Below are positions 35,646 through 46,359 of a stretch of DNA of 64,000 bases, piece after piece. The position numbers and the translations under genes are program-made. Position 1 is the first letter of the stretch; the number at the start of each line of letters is the position of its first letter. The DNA lies in contig NZ_CP121467.1 of the NCBI RefSeq assembly GCF_029691405.1, forward strand, positions 806,001 through 870,000, written 5' to 3'. The notes beneath the pieces are model-generated. The model saw only the letters and a list, made by a program, of their open reading frames with translations, made no database searches and was not told where the DNA came from. This stretch comes from Streptococcus sp. D7B5 (lineage in GTDB: Bacteria > Bacillota > Bacilli > Lactobacillales > Streptococcaceae).

Positions 35646-36998
35646 TTAGTCAATTCCAATTTCATCTTTAACAACAGCAGCAATCGTATCTACGTAGTAG
35701 TTAACTTCTTCTGTTGTTGGGGCTTCTGCCATGACACGCAAGAGGGGTTCTGTTCCACTTGGGCGGACAAGGATACGACCGTTCCCTGCCATTTCTTCTT
35801 CCATCTTTTCGATGATTGTCTTGATGGCTGGTACTTCCATAGCCTTTTCTTTCATGGCATTTTTCACTCGGATATTGACCAGTTTTTGTGGGTAAATCGT
35901 CACTTCTGATGCCAGTTGAGACAAGCTCTTGCCTGTTTCTTTCATGATTTTAGTCAATTGGACAGCTGATAATTGACCATCACCAGTTGTATTGTAATCC
36001 ATTAAGATAACGTGACCAGACTGTTCACCACCAAGATTGTAGCCTGATTTTCTCATTTCTTCAACGACATAGCGGTCACCAACAGCAGTCACTGCCTTGT
36101 TAATACCGGCACTCTCCAAGGCCTTATGGAAGCCAAGGTTAGACATAACGGTTGTCACGATGGTGTTTTGAGCCAACTGGCCTTTTTCAGAAAGATATTT
36201 TCCGATGATGTACATGATCTTATCACCATCGACGATGTCACCATTTTCATCAACAGCAATCAAACGGTCACTATCTCCGTCAAAGGCCAAACCAATAGCT
36301 GACTGGCTTTCTTTGACCACTTCTTGAAGAGCTTCTGGATGTGTAGAACCCACATTCAAGTTGATATTCAGACCATCTGGTGTCTCCCCAATAACAGTCA
36401 GTTGAGCACCCAAATCAGCGAAAATCTGACGAGCACTCGTAGCTGCTGCACCGTTGGCTGTATCCAACGCAACTTTCATTCCCTCAAGAGGAGTTCCAGT
36501 TGAAACAAGGTATCCTTCATACTTACGTAAGCCTTCTGGATAGTCCACCAAGGTTCCCAAGCCCTCTGCACTCGGACGAGGAAGTGCGTCTTCGGCAGCG
36601 TCCAACAAGGCTTCGATTTCTGCTTCTTTTTCATCATCAAGTTTGAAGCCATCCCCACCAAAGAACTTAATTCCATTATCAAGGGCTGGGTTGTGACTCG
36701 CAGAAATCATGACACCCGCACTAGCTCCCTCAGTTTTAACCAAGTAAGCTACTGCTGGTGTTGCAAGGACACCGAGTTTGTAGACGTGAATTCCTACTGA
36801 TAGAAGACCTGCCACCAAGGCAGATTCTAGCATTTCTCCTGAGATACGTGTATCACGTCCTACAAAGACTTTAGGGGCTTCCGTTTCATGTTGACTAAGA
36901 ACATAACCACCAAAACGTCCCAATTTAAAGGCCAATTCTGGCGTCAGTTCTACGTTTGCTTCTCCACGGACTCCATCGGTCCCAAAATATTTACCCAT
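35646..36998 (-). CDS. glmM: Phosphoglucosamine mutase
   Basis: 450-residue enzyme converting glucosamine-6-phosphate to glucosamine-1-phosphate for UDP-GlcNAc synthesis. [11 protein letters not shown] at the N-terminus, the phosphoserine loop [16 protein letters not shown], metal loop DGDSDR and C-terminal [15 protein letters not shown] are all present. Start placed at 36998; an in-frame ATG at 37010 has its ribosome site too close. Third gene of the cdaA-cdaR-glmM operon conserved in Firmicutes. It supplies precursor for peptidoglycan and for the UDP-ManNAc pathway elsewhere in the window. Confidence 0.96.
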   Translation of the reverse strand: MGKYFGTDGVRGEANVELTPELAFKLGRFGGYVLSQHETEAPKVFVGRDTRISGEMLESALVAGLLSVGIHVYKLGVLATPAVAYLVKTEGASAGVMISASHNPALDNGIKFFGGDGFKLDDEKEAEIEALLDAAEDALPRPSAEGLGTLVDYPEGLRKYEGYLVSTGTPLEGMKVALDTANGAAATSARQIFADLGAQLTVIGETPDGLNINLNVGSTHPEALQEVVKESQSAIGLAFDGDSDRLIAVDENGDIVDGDKIMYIIGKYLSEKGQLAQNTIVTTVMSNLGFHKALESAGINKAVTAVGDRYVVEEMRKSGYNLGGEQSGHVILMDYNTTGDGQLSAVQLTKIMKETGKSLSQLASEVTIYPQKLVNIRVKNAMKEKAMEVPAIKTIIEKMEEEMAGNGRILVRPSGTEPLLRVMAEAPTTEEVNYYVDTIAAVVKDEIGID

Positions 36999-37028
36999 TT
37001 TGTTAATCATCCTTTTCTACTTTTTTAT

Positions 37029-37826
37029 TTATTCTTGTTTAGACGAGTCTGGTTTTATTTCTGAACTCGTTGAAGACGAGCTGCTAGTCGAGGATCCTGT
37101 TGATGAGGTCGTTGACGAAGAACTCGAGCTAGACGATACTGTTTTGGTTGTAATTTTCATTGTAGTGTCAAATGGCATAATGACGCTTGGTAAGACATTT
37201 CCATTTTTATCGACTGCTTGTAGAGGAACAGAGGACGAGTAGTTTCTAGTTATCCGTTCACTCGTCGGTAAGATGGCAATGACACGATCTACTTTGGAGA
37301 GAGTCTCCTCGTCACTAATAACCGTTACTTTTTCATCTGATACAGTAACGGTATCGATTTTCACGCGAGAATCAATCTGACTAGGATCAATCTCCGGCAC
37401 AACAATGACATTGTCTCGTTTTGCTTTTTTACCAACCTTGACTGTTATCTTTTGCGGAGTTGCAACAGCCGTCAAACCACTCGGTAAATTTTCAATAGTC
37501 AGAGGAACTTCGATGGTTCCTACACTAGCATCAGAAAGATCAGCCGTCACCTTAAATTTGCGGGTACTTTCCTGCATCTCACTCGCTAAAGCAACTCTGT
37601 TTGACCCTGTTAGAAAGACCGTCACCTCAGATGTAAAACCACTGATAAAATACTGATCACTGTCATACTGAATATCAATTGGGACATTAAGAACTGTGTT
37701 TGTATAAGTCTCCGTCCGCACCTGTCTGGCACTGTTGCTATTCTGATAGTTTGTCAATGTTGCATAGATAAAGAGAATGCAGGCGAAAAAGAAGGAAGAA
37801 ATGATGTATAGACTATTTTTTCTCAT
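37029..37826 (-). CDS. cdaR: CdaR (YbbR-domain regulator of CdaA)
   Basis: 265 residues: N-terminal membrane anchor (~6-24), extracellular YbbR repeats (VPLTIENLPSGLTAVATPQKITVKV and following), and a low-complexity Ser/Thr tail from residue ~225. CdaR modulates the di-adenylate cyclase CdaA and both associate with GlmM. Overlaps cdaA by 14 nt. Confidence 0.92.
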   Translation of the reverse strand: MRKNSLYIISSFFFACILFIYATLTNYQNSNSARQVRTETYTNTVLNVPIDIQYDSDQYFISGFTSEVTVFLTGSNRVALASEMQESTRKFKVTADLSDASVGTIEVPLTIENLPSGLTAVATPQKITVKVGKKAKRDNVIVVPEIDPSQIDSRVKIDTVTVSDEKVTVISDEETLSKVDRVIAILPTSERITRNYSSSVPLQAVDKNGNVLPSVIMPFDTTMKITTKTVSSSSSSSSTTSSTGSSTSSSSSTSSEIKPDSSKQE

Positions 37827-38670
37827 GTTTCAATCCTCCTAGCAAGCGCTCTTTCAGACCTTGCTTTTTCTCTGATTTTGGAAGTAAGATTCTTCTTAAC
37901 TCCGATTCAAACTCTTCCAAGGTCAAATCATGCTTAAAGACTCCATTATAGGTGATTGAGATTCCACCCGTTTCTTCCGAAACCACAAAGGTAAGAGCAT
38001 CTGACACTTCCGACAAACCAATCGCCGCCCTGTGACGCGTTCCAAACTCCTTGGAAATCCCGGTATCTTCGGTCAGGGGTAGATAGGCTGAAGTGACGGC
38101 AATCCGGTCTTCCTTGATAATGACAGCACCATCATGCAAGGGAGTATTAGGGATAAAGATATTAATCAATAACTCGGATGAGATTTTCGCATCTAGAGGA
38201 ATTCCAGTAGAGATATATTCCTGCAAGGTTCTCACTCGCTGAACAGCAACCAGAGCACCTATCTTACGCGGACTCATGTACTCGACTGATTTGACAAAGG
38301 CACGAACCATTTGCTCTTCTGCACTAATAGGGGCATTGTAGAAGAAATCAGTAGCTCGACCTAATCTCTCCAAACCAGTCCGAATCTCTGGCGAAAAGAT
38401 AACCACCGCTGCGATAACCCCGTAGGTGATAATCTGATTGATCAACCATGAAATGGTCGTTAAGCCAATCATATTGGACAGAATCTGACCTAGAATAAAG
38501 ACCAAAACTCCCCGAACCAAGATCATGATTTTAGTCCCTGCAATCGCTTTGGTAAAATGATACAAAATATAAGTCACAATCAAAATATCAATCAGATTGA
38601 TGACTATCGTCCAAGGACTTGAAAACAAACTCGTCCAGTATTGCAAATTGGATAATTGTTGAAAATTCAT
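37813..38670 (-). CDS. cdaA: Di-adenylate cyclase CdaA (c-di-AMP synthase)
   Basis: 285-residue membrane enzyme: three N-terminal helices (residues ~20-85) and the DAC domain with DGAVIIKEDRI and RHRAAIGLSEVSDA, the DGA and RHR catalytic motifs. Makes c-di-AMP from ATP, controlling potassium and osmolyte balance. Start set at 38670 with GGGAGGAGG upstream; the longer frame to 38727 lacks a site. Confidence 0.95.
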   Translation of the reverse strand: MNFQQLSNLQYWTSLFSSPWTIVINLIDILIVTYILYHFTKAIAGTKIMILVRGVLVFILGQILSNMIGLTTISWLINQIITYGVIAAVVIFSPEIRTGLERLGRATDFFYNAPISAEEQMVRAFVKSVEYMSPRKIGALVAVQRVRTLQEYISTGIPLDAKISSELLINIFIPNTPLHDGAVIIKEDRIAVTSAYLPLTEDTGISKEFGTRHRAAIGLSEVSDALTFVVSEETGGISITYNGVFKHDLTLEEFESELRRILLPKSEKKQGLKERLLGGLKHEKK

Positions 38671-38806
38671 CCCTGGCCTCCTCCCTGTCAAAACACTTTC
38701 CGTACTATTATACCATTTTCTGCTCATTTTTTCCCCATCCTACTTCATTTTAAATTAAGCAAAATTATGATAAAATAAACTGACTAGAAAAAACGAAGGA
38801 GAAATC

Positions 38807-39775
38807 ATGTCTCAACTCTATGATATTACCATTGTAGGTGGCGGTCCTGTCGGCCTCTTTGCTGCCTTTTACGCTCACCTACGCCAAGCCAAAGTCCAAA
38901 TCATCGACTCTCTTCCCCAGCTCGGTGGTCAGCCTGCCATCCTCTACCCTGAAAAGCAAATCCTTGATGTGCCAGGTTTTTCAAACTTAACTGGAGAAGA
39001 GTTAACCAAGCGTTTACTTGAGCAGCTAGATGGCTTTGACACACCTGTTCACCTCAACGAAACTGTTCTTGAAATAGAGAAACAAGATCAAGGTTTTACC
39101 ATCACAACCAACAAGGGCAGCCACCTGACCAAAACAGTCATCATTGCCATGGGTGGTGGTGCCTTTAAACCTCGTCCGCTCGAATTAGATGGCGTCGAAA
39201 ACTATGAAAATATCCACTACCACGTTGCCAATATCCAGCAATACGCTGGTAAGAAAGTGACCATCCTTGGTGGTGGGGACTCAGCAGTAGACTGGGCTCT
39301 GGCTTTTGAAAAGATTTCCCCAACTACCCTTGTTCACCGCAGAGATAATTTCCGCGCCTTGGAACACAGTGTGCAAGCCTTGCAAGAATCATCTGTGACC
39401 ATCAAGACACCGTTCGTCCCTAGCCAACTTATCGGAGATGGAAAAACACTCGACAAACTAGAAATCACCAAAGTCAAATCAGATGAAACCGAAACTATCA
39501 AAGTAGACCACCTCTTTGTCAACTACGGCTTCAAGTCCTCTGTCGGTAATCTTAAAAATTGGGGGCTGGACCTCAACCGTCACAAGATTATCGTCAATAG
39601 CAAACAAGAATCCAGCCAAGCAGGTATCTATGCTATCGGCGACTGCTGCTACTATGAAGGTAAGATTGATTTGATTGCGACAGGACTGGGTGAAGCTCCA
39701 ACAGCTGTTAACAATGCCATTAACTACATTGACCCTGACCAAAAAGTACAACCCAAACACTCGACCAGTTTATAA
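38807..39775 (+). CDS. Ferredoxin/flavodoxin-NADP reductase (YumC type)
   Basis: 322-residue flavoprotein with two Rossmann motifs, VGGGPVGLFAAFYA (FAD) and LGGGDSAVDWALAF (NADPH). It looks like thioredoxin reductase but has no CxxC redox pair, which places it in the FNR group of Firmicutes. IGDCCYYEGKIDLIATG binds FAD at the C-terminus. GAAGGAGA ribosome site. A possible partner of the 4Fe-4S ferredoxin at 46912. Confidence 0.9.
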   Translation: MSQLYDITIVGGGPVGLFAAFYAHLRQAKVQIIDSLPQLGGQPAILYPEKQILDVPGFSNLTGEELTKRLLEQLDGFDTPVHLNETVLEIEKQDQGFTITTNKGSHLTKTVIIAMGGGAFKPRPLELDGVENYENIHYHVANIQQYAGKKVTILGGGDSAVDWALAFEKISPTTLVHRRDNFRALEHSVQALQESSVTIKTPFVPSQLIGDGKTLDKLEITKVKSDETETIKVDHLFVNYGFKSSVGNLKNWGLDLNRHKIIVNSKQESSQAGIYAIGDCCYYEGKIDLIATGLGEAPTAVNNAINYIDPDQKVQPKHSTSL

Positions 39776-39810
39776 TAAAAGAACCACGGATCAACGATTC
39801 GTGGTTTTAT
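39776..39810. terminator. Bidirectional terminator between FNR gene and whiA
   Basis: ACCACGGATC / GATTCGTGGT stem flanked by A and T runs, serving two converging genes. Confidence 0.85.
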
Positions 39811-40718
39811 AGTTCATCTGCAATCTTGTTTATTTTTCTGAGTCTGTGGTTGACACCACTTTTGGTCAGGGGATTGCTCAGGCTATCCGCCAACTGCTGG
39901 ATAGAGTAGTCTGGGTGCTGGATCCGTAAGCGAGCCACCTCCTGCAAATCCACTGGTAAATTTTCCAAACCCATTCTATCTTTGATTTTACTGATATTAT
40001 TGATAGTCTTTATGCTGGCAGAAACTGTCCGAGCGATATTAGCTGTCTCGGCATTATTGGCTCGATTGAGATCGTTACGAGTTTCACGCAAAATCTTGAC
40101 GCGCTCAAAGTTATCACGCGCCTGCATAGCCCCAATCACGATCAAGAAATCCATGATGTCCTCTGCACGCTGGAGATAGGTAACTGCACCTTTCTTTCGC
40201 TCAATAACCTTGGCATCCAGTAAAAATTGCTGGAGGAGAGAGGCTAGTCCTTGGGCGTGGTCCAGATAAACGGAACTGATCTCCAACTGGTACTTGCCAG
40301 ACTCAGGATCTCGGATGCTACCATTTGCCAGAAAGGCCCCACATAAGTAAGCACGACCAGCCTCTTCATCTGCTAAGATATCGGGATCAATACCCGTCTC
40401 CAAACCAAAGAAGGAATCCGCAAGTCGCAAATCAGCTAAAAGCTCCTGCACCCTCTCATCTGTATAGACCGTATAGACACGATTCTTGCGAAGATTGCTT
40501 CTCTGATGGTGACGAATTTCTGACTTGATCTCATAAAAATGGAGAAAGGACTCATAAAGGTGCCGAGCTAACTTAGCATTTTCAGTTACGACGGACAAGG
40601 TCAAGCCCGAACTAGATAGACCGATACTGCCAGACATCTTGATAATGGCCGATAGTTCATAACGACTGAGATGGTGTTGACCAAGAATTTCCTCTTTTAC
40701 TGCAACTGTAAAACTCAT
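39807..40718 (-). CDS. whiA: WhiA-family DNA-binding protein
   Basis: 303 residues: N-terminal LAGLIDADG-like domain ([14 protein letters not shown]) and C-terminal helix-turn-helix ([24 protein letters not shown]). WhiA acts in cell division or chromosome organisation in Gram-positives. Last gene of the rapZ-yvcK-whiA operon, overlapping yvcK by 4 nt. Confidence 0.95.
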   Translation of the reverse strand: MSFTVAVKEEILGQHHLSRYELSAIIKMSGSIGLSSSGLTLSVVTENAKLARHLYESFLHFYEIKSEIRHHQRSNLRKNRVYTVYTDERVQELLADLRLADSFFGLETGIDPDILADEEAGRAYLCGAFLANGSIRDPESGKYQLEISSVYLDHAQGLASLLQQFLLDAKVIERKKGAVTYLQRAEDIMDFLIVIGAMQARDNFERVKILRETRNDLNRANNAETANIARTVSASIKTINNISKIKDRMGLENLPVDLQEVARLRIQHPDYSIQQLADSLSNPLTKSGVNHRLRKINKIADEL

Positions 40719-41692
40719 TTTCTCACCTGTATAATGCGCATCAATTCATCTACAATCAAATCGCCATCATGGAAGGCTCCTCCATTTTCCAAACGAAGGA
40801 AGTTGGATGAAATCACACGAGGGACCTGCTTGCAAAGACCAGCAAAATCATGCTCTACCTGAACCAAATATTCATCAAAACGGTTGGTATCCATGTATTC
40901 TCTAGGAACCTTTTCGATATTAACCAAGACCGTATCAATAAATGGCCGACCTAAGTGTCGATGGAGGACTTCCACGTGGTCACTGTCTGAAAAGTGCTCT
41001 GTTTCCCCACGCTGGGTCATGATATTGCAGACATAGGCGATCTCCGCCTTGGTCTCCAAGAGTGCCTGTCCAATCTCCTCGATGACAATATTGGGCAAAA
41101 TCGATGTAAAGAGGGAACCAGGCCCCAAGACAATCATGTCACTCTCGAGAATGGTATTGACTACTCGACGGCTGGCTTGGGGTGTTTCATCATCCAAGGT
41201 ATTGGTCACATAGACATGGTCGATCATGCCTGGATGATCTGCAATGTGGCTCTCACCTGCCACCTCAGAACCGTCTCTAAAGACTGCATGCAGTGTCAAA
41301 GGCTGATCGCTTGAGGGGTAGATTTTTCCTGTTGTGTGGAAAAAGAGACTTAGTAGCTGCATGGCATTGTAAGTAGATCCCTGCATTTCAGAAAGGCCTG
41401 CGATGATGAGATTCCCTAGGGGATGACCAGCAAAAGCGCCAGCCTCTTCTGAGAATCGGTACTGAAAAACCTTCTCATAAAACTTGGGCATATCCGACAT
41501 GGCCACCAAAACATTACGAAGATCTCCAGGCGGTGTCAGTTGTTGGATATTCTTTCTTAGCTCACCAGAAGATCCACCATCATCGGCGACTGTTACGATG
41601 GCTGCAATCTCAACATCCTTTTCCCGCAAACTTTTCAAAATGACGGGGATACCAGTTCCTCCACCAATCACCGTTATTTTAGGTTTTCTCAT
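40715..41692 (-). CDS. yvcK: YvcK/GlmR-family gluconeogenesis factor
   Basis: 325-residue CofD-like protein: [15 protein letters not shown] nucleotide-binding start, [13 protein letters not shown], and [14 protein letters not shown]. Bacillus YvcK binds UDP-GlcNAc and regulates carbon flow into cell-wall precursors. Middle gene of the conserved rapZ-yvcK-whiA operon. Confidence 0.93.
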   Translation of the reverse strand: MRKPKITVIGGGTGIPVILKSLREKDVEIAAIVTVADDGGSSGELRKNIQQLTPPGDLRNVLVAMSDMPKFYEKVFQYRFSEEAGAFAGHPLGNLIIAGLSEMQGSTYNAMQLLSLFFHTTGKIYPSSDQPLTLHAVFRDGSEVAGESHIADHPGMIDHVYVTNTLDDETPQASRRVVNTILESDMIVLGPGSLFTSILPNIVIEEIGQALLETKAEIAYVCNIMTQRGETEHFSDSDHVEVLHRHLGRPFIDTVLVNIEKVPREYMDTNRFDEYLVQVEHDFAGLCKQVPRVISSNFLRLENGGAFHDGDLIVDELMRIIQVRK

Positions 41693-42579
41693 GAACGGTT
41701 TACCGTTTCCTTTCTTCGGTCTTTGTCACGATGGCTTTCATTGACAGGCCAGTTTTTAGCTAGGTCCTCTGCGATTCGCTTGGCAAAGGCAACACTACGG
41801 TGCTGTCCACCTGTACATCCCACTGCAATGGTCAAAACGGACTTGCCTTCTTTTTTGTAACTTGGCAAAATGGGTTCAATCAAAGCGAGTAAGTGCTGAT
41901 AGAAACTTTCAGACTCTTCATGATTCATCACATAGTCATAAACTGCTTGATCCTCACCTGTCTGATTGCGGAGTTCCGGAAGGTAGTATGGATTTGGCAA
42001 AAAACGGACATCAAAGACCAAGTCTGCATCGATAGGAATACCATACTTGAATCCAAAAGACATGACCTCGATACGGAAAGACTGGGCTTGTTCTTGGTCT
42101 GAAAATTGCTCAGCAATGGTTTTACGAAGTTCACGTGGGGTGAGTTCTGTCGTATCCACCACATTTTGGCTCATGTTTTTCAAAGGTGCCAAAAGTTCAC
42201 GTTCCAGCTTAATGCCATCTAAAATTCGACCATCTGCAGCAAGTGGGTGACTCCGTCTGGTTTCCTTGTAACGGGCTACCAATTCCTTATCTGCTGCGTC
42301 TAAAAAGAGGATTTTGAAGTCCAAATCATCTTGGTTTTCCAATTCATCCAAAACGGCCTGAATCTCTGAGAAGAAGGAACGGCTACGCATGTCCACAACC
42401 AAGGCCAGTTTGTGGTCATCATCCTTGGTCTCTACCAACTGCAAAAACTTTGGCAAGAGGGCTGGTGGCATATTGTCAATAGTGAAATATCCCAAATCCT
42501 CGAAGGACTGAATGGCTACTGTTTTCCCTGCACCACTCATACCTGTCACAATCACCAGGTGAAGTTGTTTCTTTGTCAT
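41689..42579 (-). CDS. rapZ: RapZ-family nucleotide-binding protein
   Basis: 296 residues: Walker [20 protein letters not shown], and the C-terminal domain [19 protein letters not shown]. coli RapZ senses glucosamine-6-phosphate and acts on small RNAs; the streptococcal protein is placed by homology and synteny with yvcK and whiA. AGGAGAG ribosome site. Confidence 0.93.
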   Translation of the reverse strand: MTKKQLHLVIVTGMSGAGKTVAIQSFEDLGYFTIDNMPPALLPKFLQLVETKDDDHKLALVVDMRSRSFFSEIQAVLDELENQDDLDFKILFLDAADKELVARYKETRRSHPLAADGRILDGIKLERELLAPLKNMSQNVVDTTELTPRELRKTIAEQFSDQEQAQSFRIEVMSFGFKYGIPIDADLVFDVRFLPNPYYLPELRNQTGEDQAVYDYVMNHEESESFYQHLLALIEPILPSYKKEGKSVLTIAVGCTGGQHRSVAFAKRIAEDLAKNWPVNESHRDKDRRKETVNRS

Positions 42580-42596
42580 CTATCTCTCCTTATATC

Positions 42597-42622
42597 AAAA
42601 AAAGTTTGGCAGAGCCAAACTT
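42597..42622 (-). terminator. Terminator after ridA
   Basis: AGTTTGGC / GCCAAACT stem followed by seven T on the minus strand. Confidence 0.9.
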
Positions 42623-42630
42623 CAACTAGC

Positions 42631-43011
42631 TTATCCAATCTCTGCGATCACTTCAATTTCGACTTTTACATCACGAGGAAGACGTGCAACCTCTACAGCT
42701 GAACGAGCTGGAAATTCCTCTTTAAAGGCAGTCTGGTAAACCTCGTTAAAAGGAACAAAGTCATTCATATCGCTCAAGAAACAAGTTGTTTTGACAACAT
42801 GGTCAAAGTCTGTTCCTGCTTCAGCCAAAATAGCAGCAATGTTTTTCAAAACTTGTTCTGTCTGTTCTTGGATCGTTTCTCCTACAATTTCTCCAGTTTC
42901 AGGAGATAGGGGAACTTGACCGCTAGCAAACAAAAGATTGCCAACGATTTTCCCTTGAACATAAGGTCCGATTGCTTTTGGAGCTTTGTCTGTATGAATT
43001 GTTTTTGCCAT
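42631..43011 (-). CDS. ridA: RidA-family enamine/imine deaminase
   Basis: 126-residue RidA/YjgF protein: GPYVQGKIVGNLLFASGQVPL, TTCFLSDMNDF, and RSAVEVARLPRDVKVEIEVIA with the substrate-binding Arg and Glu. Hydrolyses reactive enamines released by PLP enzymes. Follows ysxC-clpX as the end of that operon. Confidence 0.92.
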   Translation of the reverse strand: MAKTIHTDKAPKAIGPYVQGKIVGNLLFASGQVPLSPETGEIVGETIQEQTEQVLKNIAAILAEAGTDFDHVVKTTCFLSDMNDFVPFNEVYQTAFKEEFPARSAVEVARLPRDVKVEIEVIAEIG

Positions 43012-43020
43012 TTCTTTCCC

Positions 43021-43608
43021 TCACAATTTTTCTAATATTGCGTCCCAAGCCTGATCCATCCCTGCCTTGCTGACAGATGAAAAGAGGATGAAGTCGTCAC
43101 TGGGGTCAAAGTTTAATTTCTTTCTGATTGCTGATTCGTGCTTATTCCACTTACCACGAGGAATCTTGTCTGCCTTGGTCGCAACGATGATAACCGGAAT
43201 CTCATAATACTTGAGAAATTCGTACATCTGCACATCATCTGCTGACGGGTCGTGACGGAGATCCACCAGACTGACAACCGCACGGAGATTTTCCCTAGTC
43301 GTCAGGTACTCCTCAATCATGCGCCCCCACTTTTCACGCTCCTTTTTGGAAACACGGGCATAGCCATAACCAGGCACATCCACAAAGCGCATCTTGTCAT
43401 CAATGTTGAAAAAGTTGAGTAACTGGGTCTTCCCAGGTTTCCCCGATGTACGAGCGAGATTTTTGCGGTTGAGCATGGTGTTGATAAAGCTAGACTTGCC
43501 AACATTTGAACGCCCTGCAAGGGCAATCTCTGGCAGTTCATCCTGCGGATAATGAGACTTATTGGCCGCACTGAGCAGGATTTCAGCATTATGTGTATTG
43601 ATTTCCAT
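43021..43608 (-). CDS. ysxC: Ribosome-assembly GTPase YsxC/EngB
   Basis: 195-residue GTPase: G1 [10 protein letters not shown]3 DVPGYG, G4 TKADK, and the typical KRGKW-like IPRGKWNK segment. Needed for 50S subunit assembly. The ATG at 43608 was preferred over a GTG two codons earlier because AGAGGTGA serves as ribosome site; that site overlaps the clpX stop codon. Confidence 0.95.
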   Translation of the reverse strand: MEINTHNAEILLSAANKSHYPQDELPEIALAGRSNVGKSSFINTMLNRKNLARTSGKPGKTQLLNFFNIDDKMRFVDVPGYGYARVSKKEREKWGRMIEEYLTTRENLRAVVSLVDLRHDPSADDVQMYEFLKYYEIPVIIVATKADKIPRGKWNKHESAIRKKLNFDPSDDFILFSSVSKAGMDQAWDAILEKL

Positions 43609-43616
43609 AGTCACCT

Positions 43617-44849
43617 CTAGGCTGTTTCTAGGATTGGTTTTTCCGTTCCATCGACAGCTTCTTTCGTGATGCGGACCAATTTCACATTTTCTTGACTTGG
43701 CACTTCAAACATAACATCTAGCATGGTTTCTTCGATGATGGAGCGAAGACCACGCGCCCCTGTCTTGCGTTCGATGGCTTTATTGGCGATTTCTTGAAGG
43801 GCTTCATCGTCAAATTCCAACTCAACATCATCATAAGAAAGTAAGGTTTGGTATTGTTTCACCAAGGCATTTCTTGGCTCCTTCAAGATGCGAACCAAAT
43901 CATCGACCGTCAATTGCTCAAGAGCTGCAAAGACAGGTAAGCGTCCAATCAACTCAGGGATAATACCGAATTTTTGAATGTCTTCTGCGATGATTTCTTG
44001 CATGTAAGAGCTGTTTTCGTCAATCGCTTTGTTGTTTTGTCCAAAACCGATAACTTTTTCTCCCAGACGTTGTTTAACGATTTCTTCGATGCCATCAAAA
44101 GCACCACCCACGATAAAGAGGATATTTTTAGTATCCACCTGAATCATCTCTTGTTGCGGATGTTTGCGTCCACCTTGAGGCGGTACGCTGGCTACAGTTC
44201 CTTCGATGATTTTAAGAAGGGCTTGTTGCACTCCTTCACCCGAAACATCACGTGTGATAGACACGTTCTCGCTCTTCTTGGCAATTTTGTCAATTTCATC
44301 TACGTAGATAATCCCACGTTCTGCACGTTCGATGTTAAAGTCAGCAGCCTGCAAAAGTTTGAGGAGGATATTTTCCACGTCCTCACCCACATACCCAGCC
44401 TCAGTCAGAGCTGTCGCATCTGCAATAGCAAAAGGCACATTCAAGCTCTTAGCCAAAGTCTGAGCCAAGAAAGTTTTCCCTGAACCAGTTGGACCAATCA
44501 TCAGGATATTTGACTTCTGCAAATCCACATCTTCTGACTCTTCACGCGTATCATGGAAATTGATGCGTTTATAGTGATTGTATACAGCCACTGCCAAGGC
44601 ACGTTTGGCACGATCCTGACCAATCACATAGTGGTTTAAGATATTGAGGAGTTCGATTGGTTTTGGTACTTCAGACAAGTCTGCCAAGACTTCCTCAGCC
44701 AACTCCTCCCGAATGATTTCCTGGGCCAACTCCACACATTCATTACAGATAAAGGCGTTGTTCCCAGCGATTATTTTCTTTACTTCTTCTTGGCTTTTGC
44801 CACAAAATGAGCAATAAACCATCATATCATTTTTCCTATTTGTAGGCAT
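43617..44849 (-). CDS. clpX: ClpX, ATPase subunit of the ClpXP protease
   Basis: 410 residues: N-terminal zinc finger (CSFCG ... CNEC), AAA+ core with GPTGSGKT (Walker A), [10 protein letters not shown] (Walker B), sensor motifs, and the IGFG loop that docks on ClpP. Unfolds substrates for ClpP. Followed at once by ysxC; dfr and a small membrane-peptide gene lie upstream. Confidence 0.97.
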   Translation of the reverse strand: MPTNRKNDMMVYCSFCGKSQEEVKKIIAGNNAFICNECVELAQEIIREELAEEVLADLSEVPKPIELLNILNHYVIGQDRAKRALAVAVYNHYKRINFHDTREESEDVDLQKSNILMIGPTGSGKTFLAQTLAKSLNVPFAIADATALTEAGYVGEDVENILLKLLQAADFNIERAERGIIYVDEIDKIAKKSENVSITRDVSGEGVQQALLKIIEGTVASVPPQGGRKHPQQEMIQVDTKNILFIVGGAFDGIEEIVKQRLGEKVIGFGQNNKAIDENSSYMQEIIAEDIQKFGIIPELIGRLPVFAALEQLTVDDLVRILKEPRNALVKQYQTLLSYDDVELEFDDEALQEIANKAIERKTGARGLRSIIEETMLDVMFEVPSQENVKLVRITKEAVDGTEKPILETA

Positions 44850-44880
44850 GATTTCCTTCCATTCTAATTTATCATTCTAT

Positions 44881-45051
44881 CTAAAATAAGGTCATATAAA
44901 AAGCGTGGACACTGTTGACCAGATTGGTAAAAGCATTCAACCAGAGTAAGGCAGACAGTCCATAGCGCTTCTTACGAAAAGCCTGTGCTCCAGTCAAAAT
45001 ACAGATCACACACAAAAAAGCTGTAAAAAATCCAAATATACTGCGCTCCAT
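44881..45051 (-). CDS. 56-residue membrane peptide between dfr and clpX
   Basis: ATG at 45051 overlaps the dfr stop codon by one nucleotide (TAATG), with AAAGGAAG upstream, stop at 44881. The peptide ([19 protein letters not shown]...) has two hydrophobic stretches (~5-20 and ~33-50) separated by the basic FRKKRYG turn, so a hairpin in the membrane. A homologue of this size sits at the same place in pneumococcus as far as I recall. Function unknown. Translation is probably coupled to dfr. Confidence 0.75.
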   Translation of the reverse strand: MERSIFGFFTAFLCVICILTGAQAFRKKRYGLSALLWLNAFTNLVNSVHAFYMTLF

Positions 45052-45557
45052 TAGACTTCCTTTCTATCTCGGTATTCGATGGTAAAATCATAGACATTTT
45101 TCTCATCTTTGGAATAAGATTTGCTTGCAACAGTCTCAAAAGCAGTCAAGTCAAAATCTTCTGGGAAATAGGTATCCCCTTCAACTTGAGCATGAATTTG
45201 TGTCACAATAATCTCATCGAGATAAGGTTCAAAAAGCTGAAAAATCTGCTTGCCACCAAGGATATAGAGATTCTTAGCCTGATGATGATACCAGTCTAAA
45301 ACATCCTCAACATTTTGGAAAACCAGAGCACCTTCAATTGACTCTTCAGGATTGCGCGTCAAAATCAAGGTCTCACGTCCTGGAAGCAAACGTCGTCCTA
45401 TTCCATCAAAGGTTACACGGCCCATTAAAATGGCATGATTCAAGGTTGTTTCTTTAAAATGTTTTAACTCTGCTGGCAAATGCCAAGGCAAACGATCCTC
45501 TTTCCCGATCACACCCTTTTCATCTTGAGCCCAAATGGCTACGATTTTCTTTGTCAT
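45051..45557 (-). CDS. folA: Dihydrofolate reductase, trimethoprim-resistance-type residue Leu100
   Basis: 168-residue enzyme reducing dihydrofolate to tetrahydrofolate with NADPH (also called dfr). [22 protein letters not shown] and YILGGKQIF are the conserved parts. By count residue 100 is Leu in NLYILGG, whereas susceptible pneumococcal enzymes have Ile (NLYIIGG); I100L is the well-known change giving trimethoprim resistance. Other differences (for example His91-His92) point to a mosaic or commensal allele. Overlaps the 56-residue peptide gene by one base. Confidence 0.95.
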   Translation of the reverse strand: MTKKIVAIWAQDEKGVIGKEDRLPWHLPAELKHFKETTLNHAILMGRVTFDGIGRRLLPGRETLILTRNPEESIEGALVFQNVEDVLDWYHHQAKNLYILGGKQIFQLFEPYLDEIIVTQIHAQVEGDTYFPEDFDLTAFETVASKSYSKDEKNVYDFTIEYRDRKEV

Positions 45558-45630
45558 GCTTTCATCCTTTTTATTGATACTACTATTTTATCAAAATTCT
45601 CCCAAAAAGGCTGTTTTGAAACGCGCGCAA

Positions 45631-45668
45631 AAGAGAGAAAAGGAGCAGGCTTCATTCAGCCTGCTCCT
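45631..45668 (-). terminator. Terminator after cmk
   Basis: AGGAGCAGGC / GCCTGCTCCT perfect stem followed by a T-rich stretch on the minus strand. Confidence 0.85.
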
Positions 45669-45675
45669 CTCGCCC

Positions 45676-46350
45676 TTAGGACATATATTTTTTTGCTTCT
45701 GATTCGATTTTTTCAACCACTTCTTGGATACTTAGTCCAGTTGTGTCAAGGTAAACTGCATCCTCAGCCTGTTTGAGAGGTGAGGTTTCACGATGACTGT
45801 CCTTGTAGTCACGCGCAGCAATCTCTTCTTTCAACGTTTCCAAATCTGTCTCAATGCCTTTGGCAATATTTTCCTTGTAACGACGCTCTGCTCTTTCTTC
45901 AACAGAAGCCACTAGGAAAATCTTGAGTTCAGCTTGTGGTAAAACAACTGTCCCGATATCACGCCCATCCATGACGATACCACCTTGCTGAGCAATCTCT
46001 TGCTGGAGCGAAACCAGTTTCTCACGCACCTCAGGAATGGCAGCGATGCTTGAAACCTTGTTGGTCACTTCATTTTCACGAATCGGATGGGTAATATCAA
46101 CGTCTCCTACAAAAACAAGTTGCTCACCAGTTTCTGAACGTCCAAAACTAATGGGGTGTTGGTTAAGAAGCTCAAGAAGTTGGTCTACATTTCCTGCATT
46201 CAACTGGTGTTTGAGCGCTATATAAGTCGCAGCACGGTACATAGCACCTGTATCGAGATAAGTATAACCAAAATCCTTAGCGACAATCTTTGCGACCGTA
46301 CTCTTACCACTCGAAGCTGGACCATCGATAGCAATTTGAATTGTCTTCAT
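45676..46350 (-). CDS. cmk: Cytidylate kinase
   Basis: 224-residue P-loop kinase phosphorylating CMP and d[42 protein letters not shown] and [13 protein letters not shown] lid region. Second gene after the LysM-like gene, nine nucleotides apart. Confidence 0.96.
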   Translation of the reverse strand: MKTIQIAIDGPASSGKSTVAKIVAKDFGYTYLDTGAMYRAATYIALKHQLNAGNVDQLLELLNQHPISFGRSETGEQLVFVGDVDITHPIRENEVTNKVSSIAAIPEVREKLVSLQQEIAQQGGIVMDGRDIGTVVLPQAELKIFLVASVEERAERRYKENIAKGIETDLETLKEEIAARDYKDSHRETSPLKQAEDAVYLDTTGLSIQEVVEKIESEAKKYMS

Positions 46351-46359
46351 GACCGACTC

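Noticed and set aside
37813..38670. CdaA as possible source of ligand for the degenerate GGDEF protein
   Set aside because: CdaA makes c-di-AMP and GGDEF folds are not known to bind it; retained only as a test condition, not as a claim.
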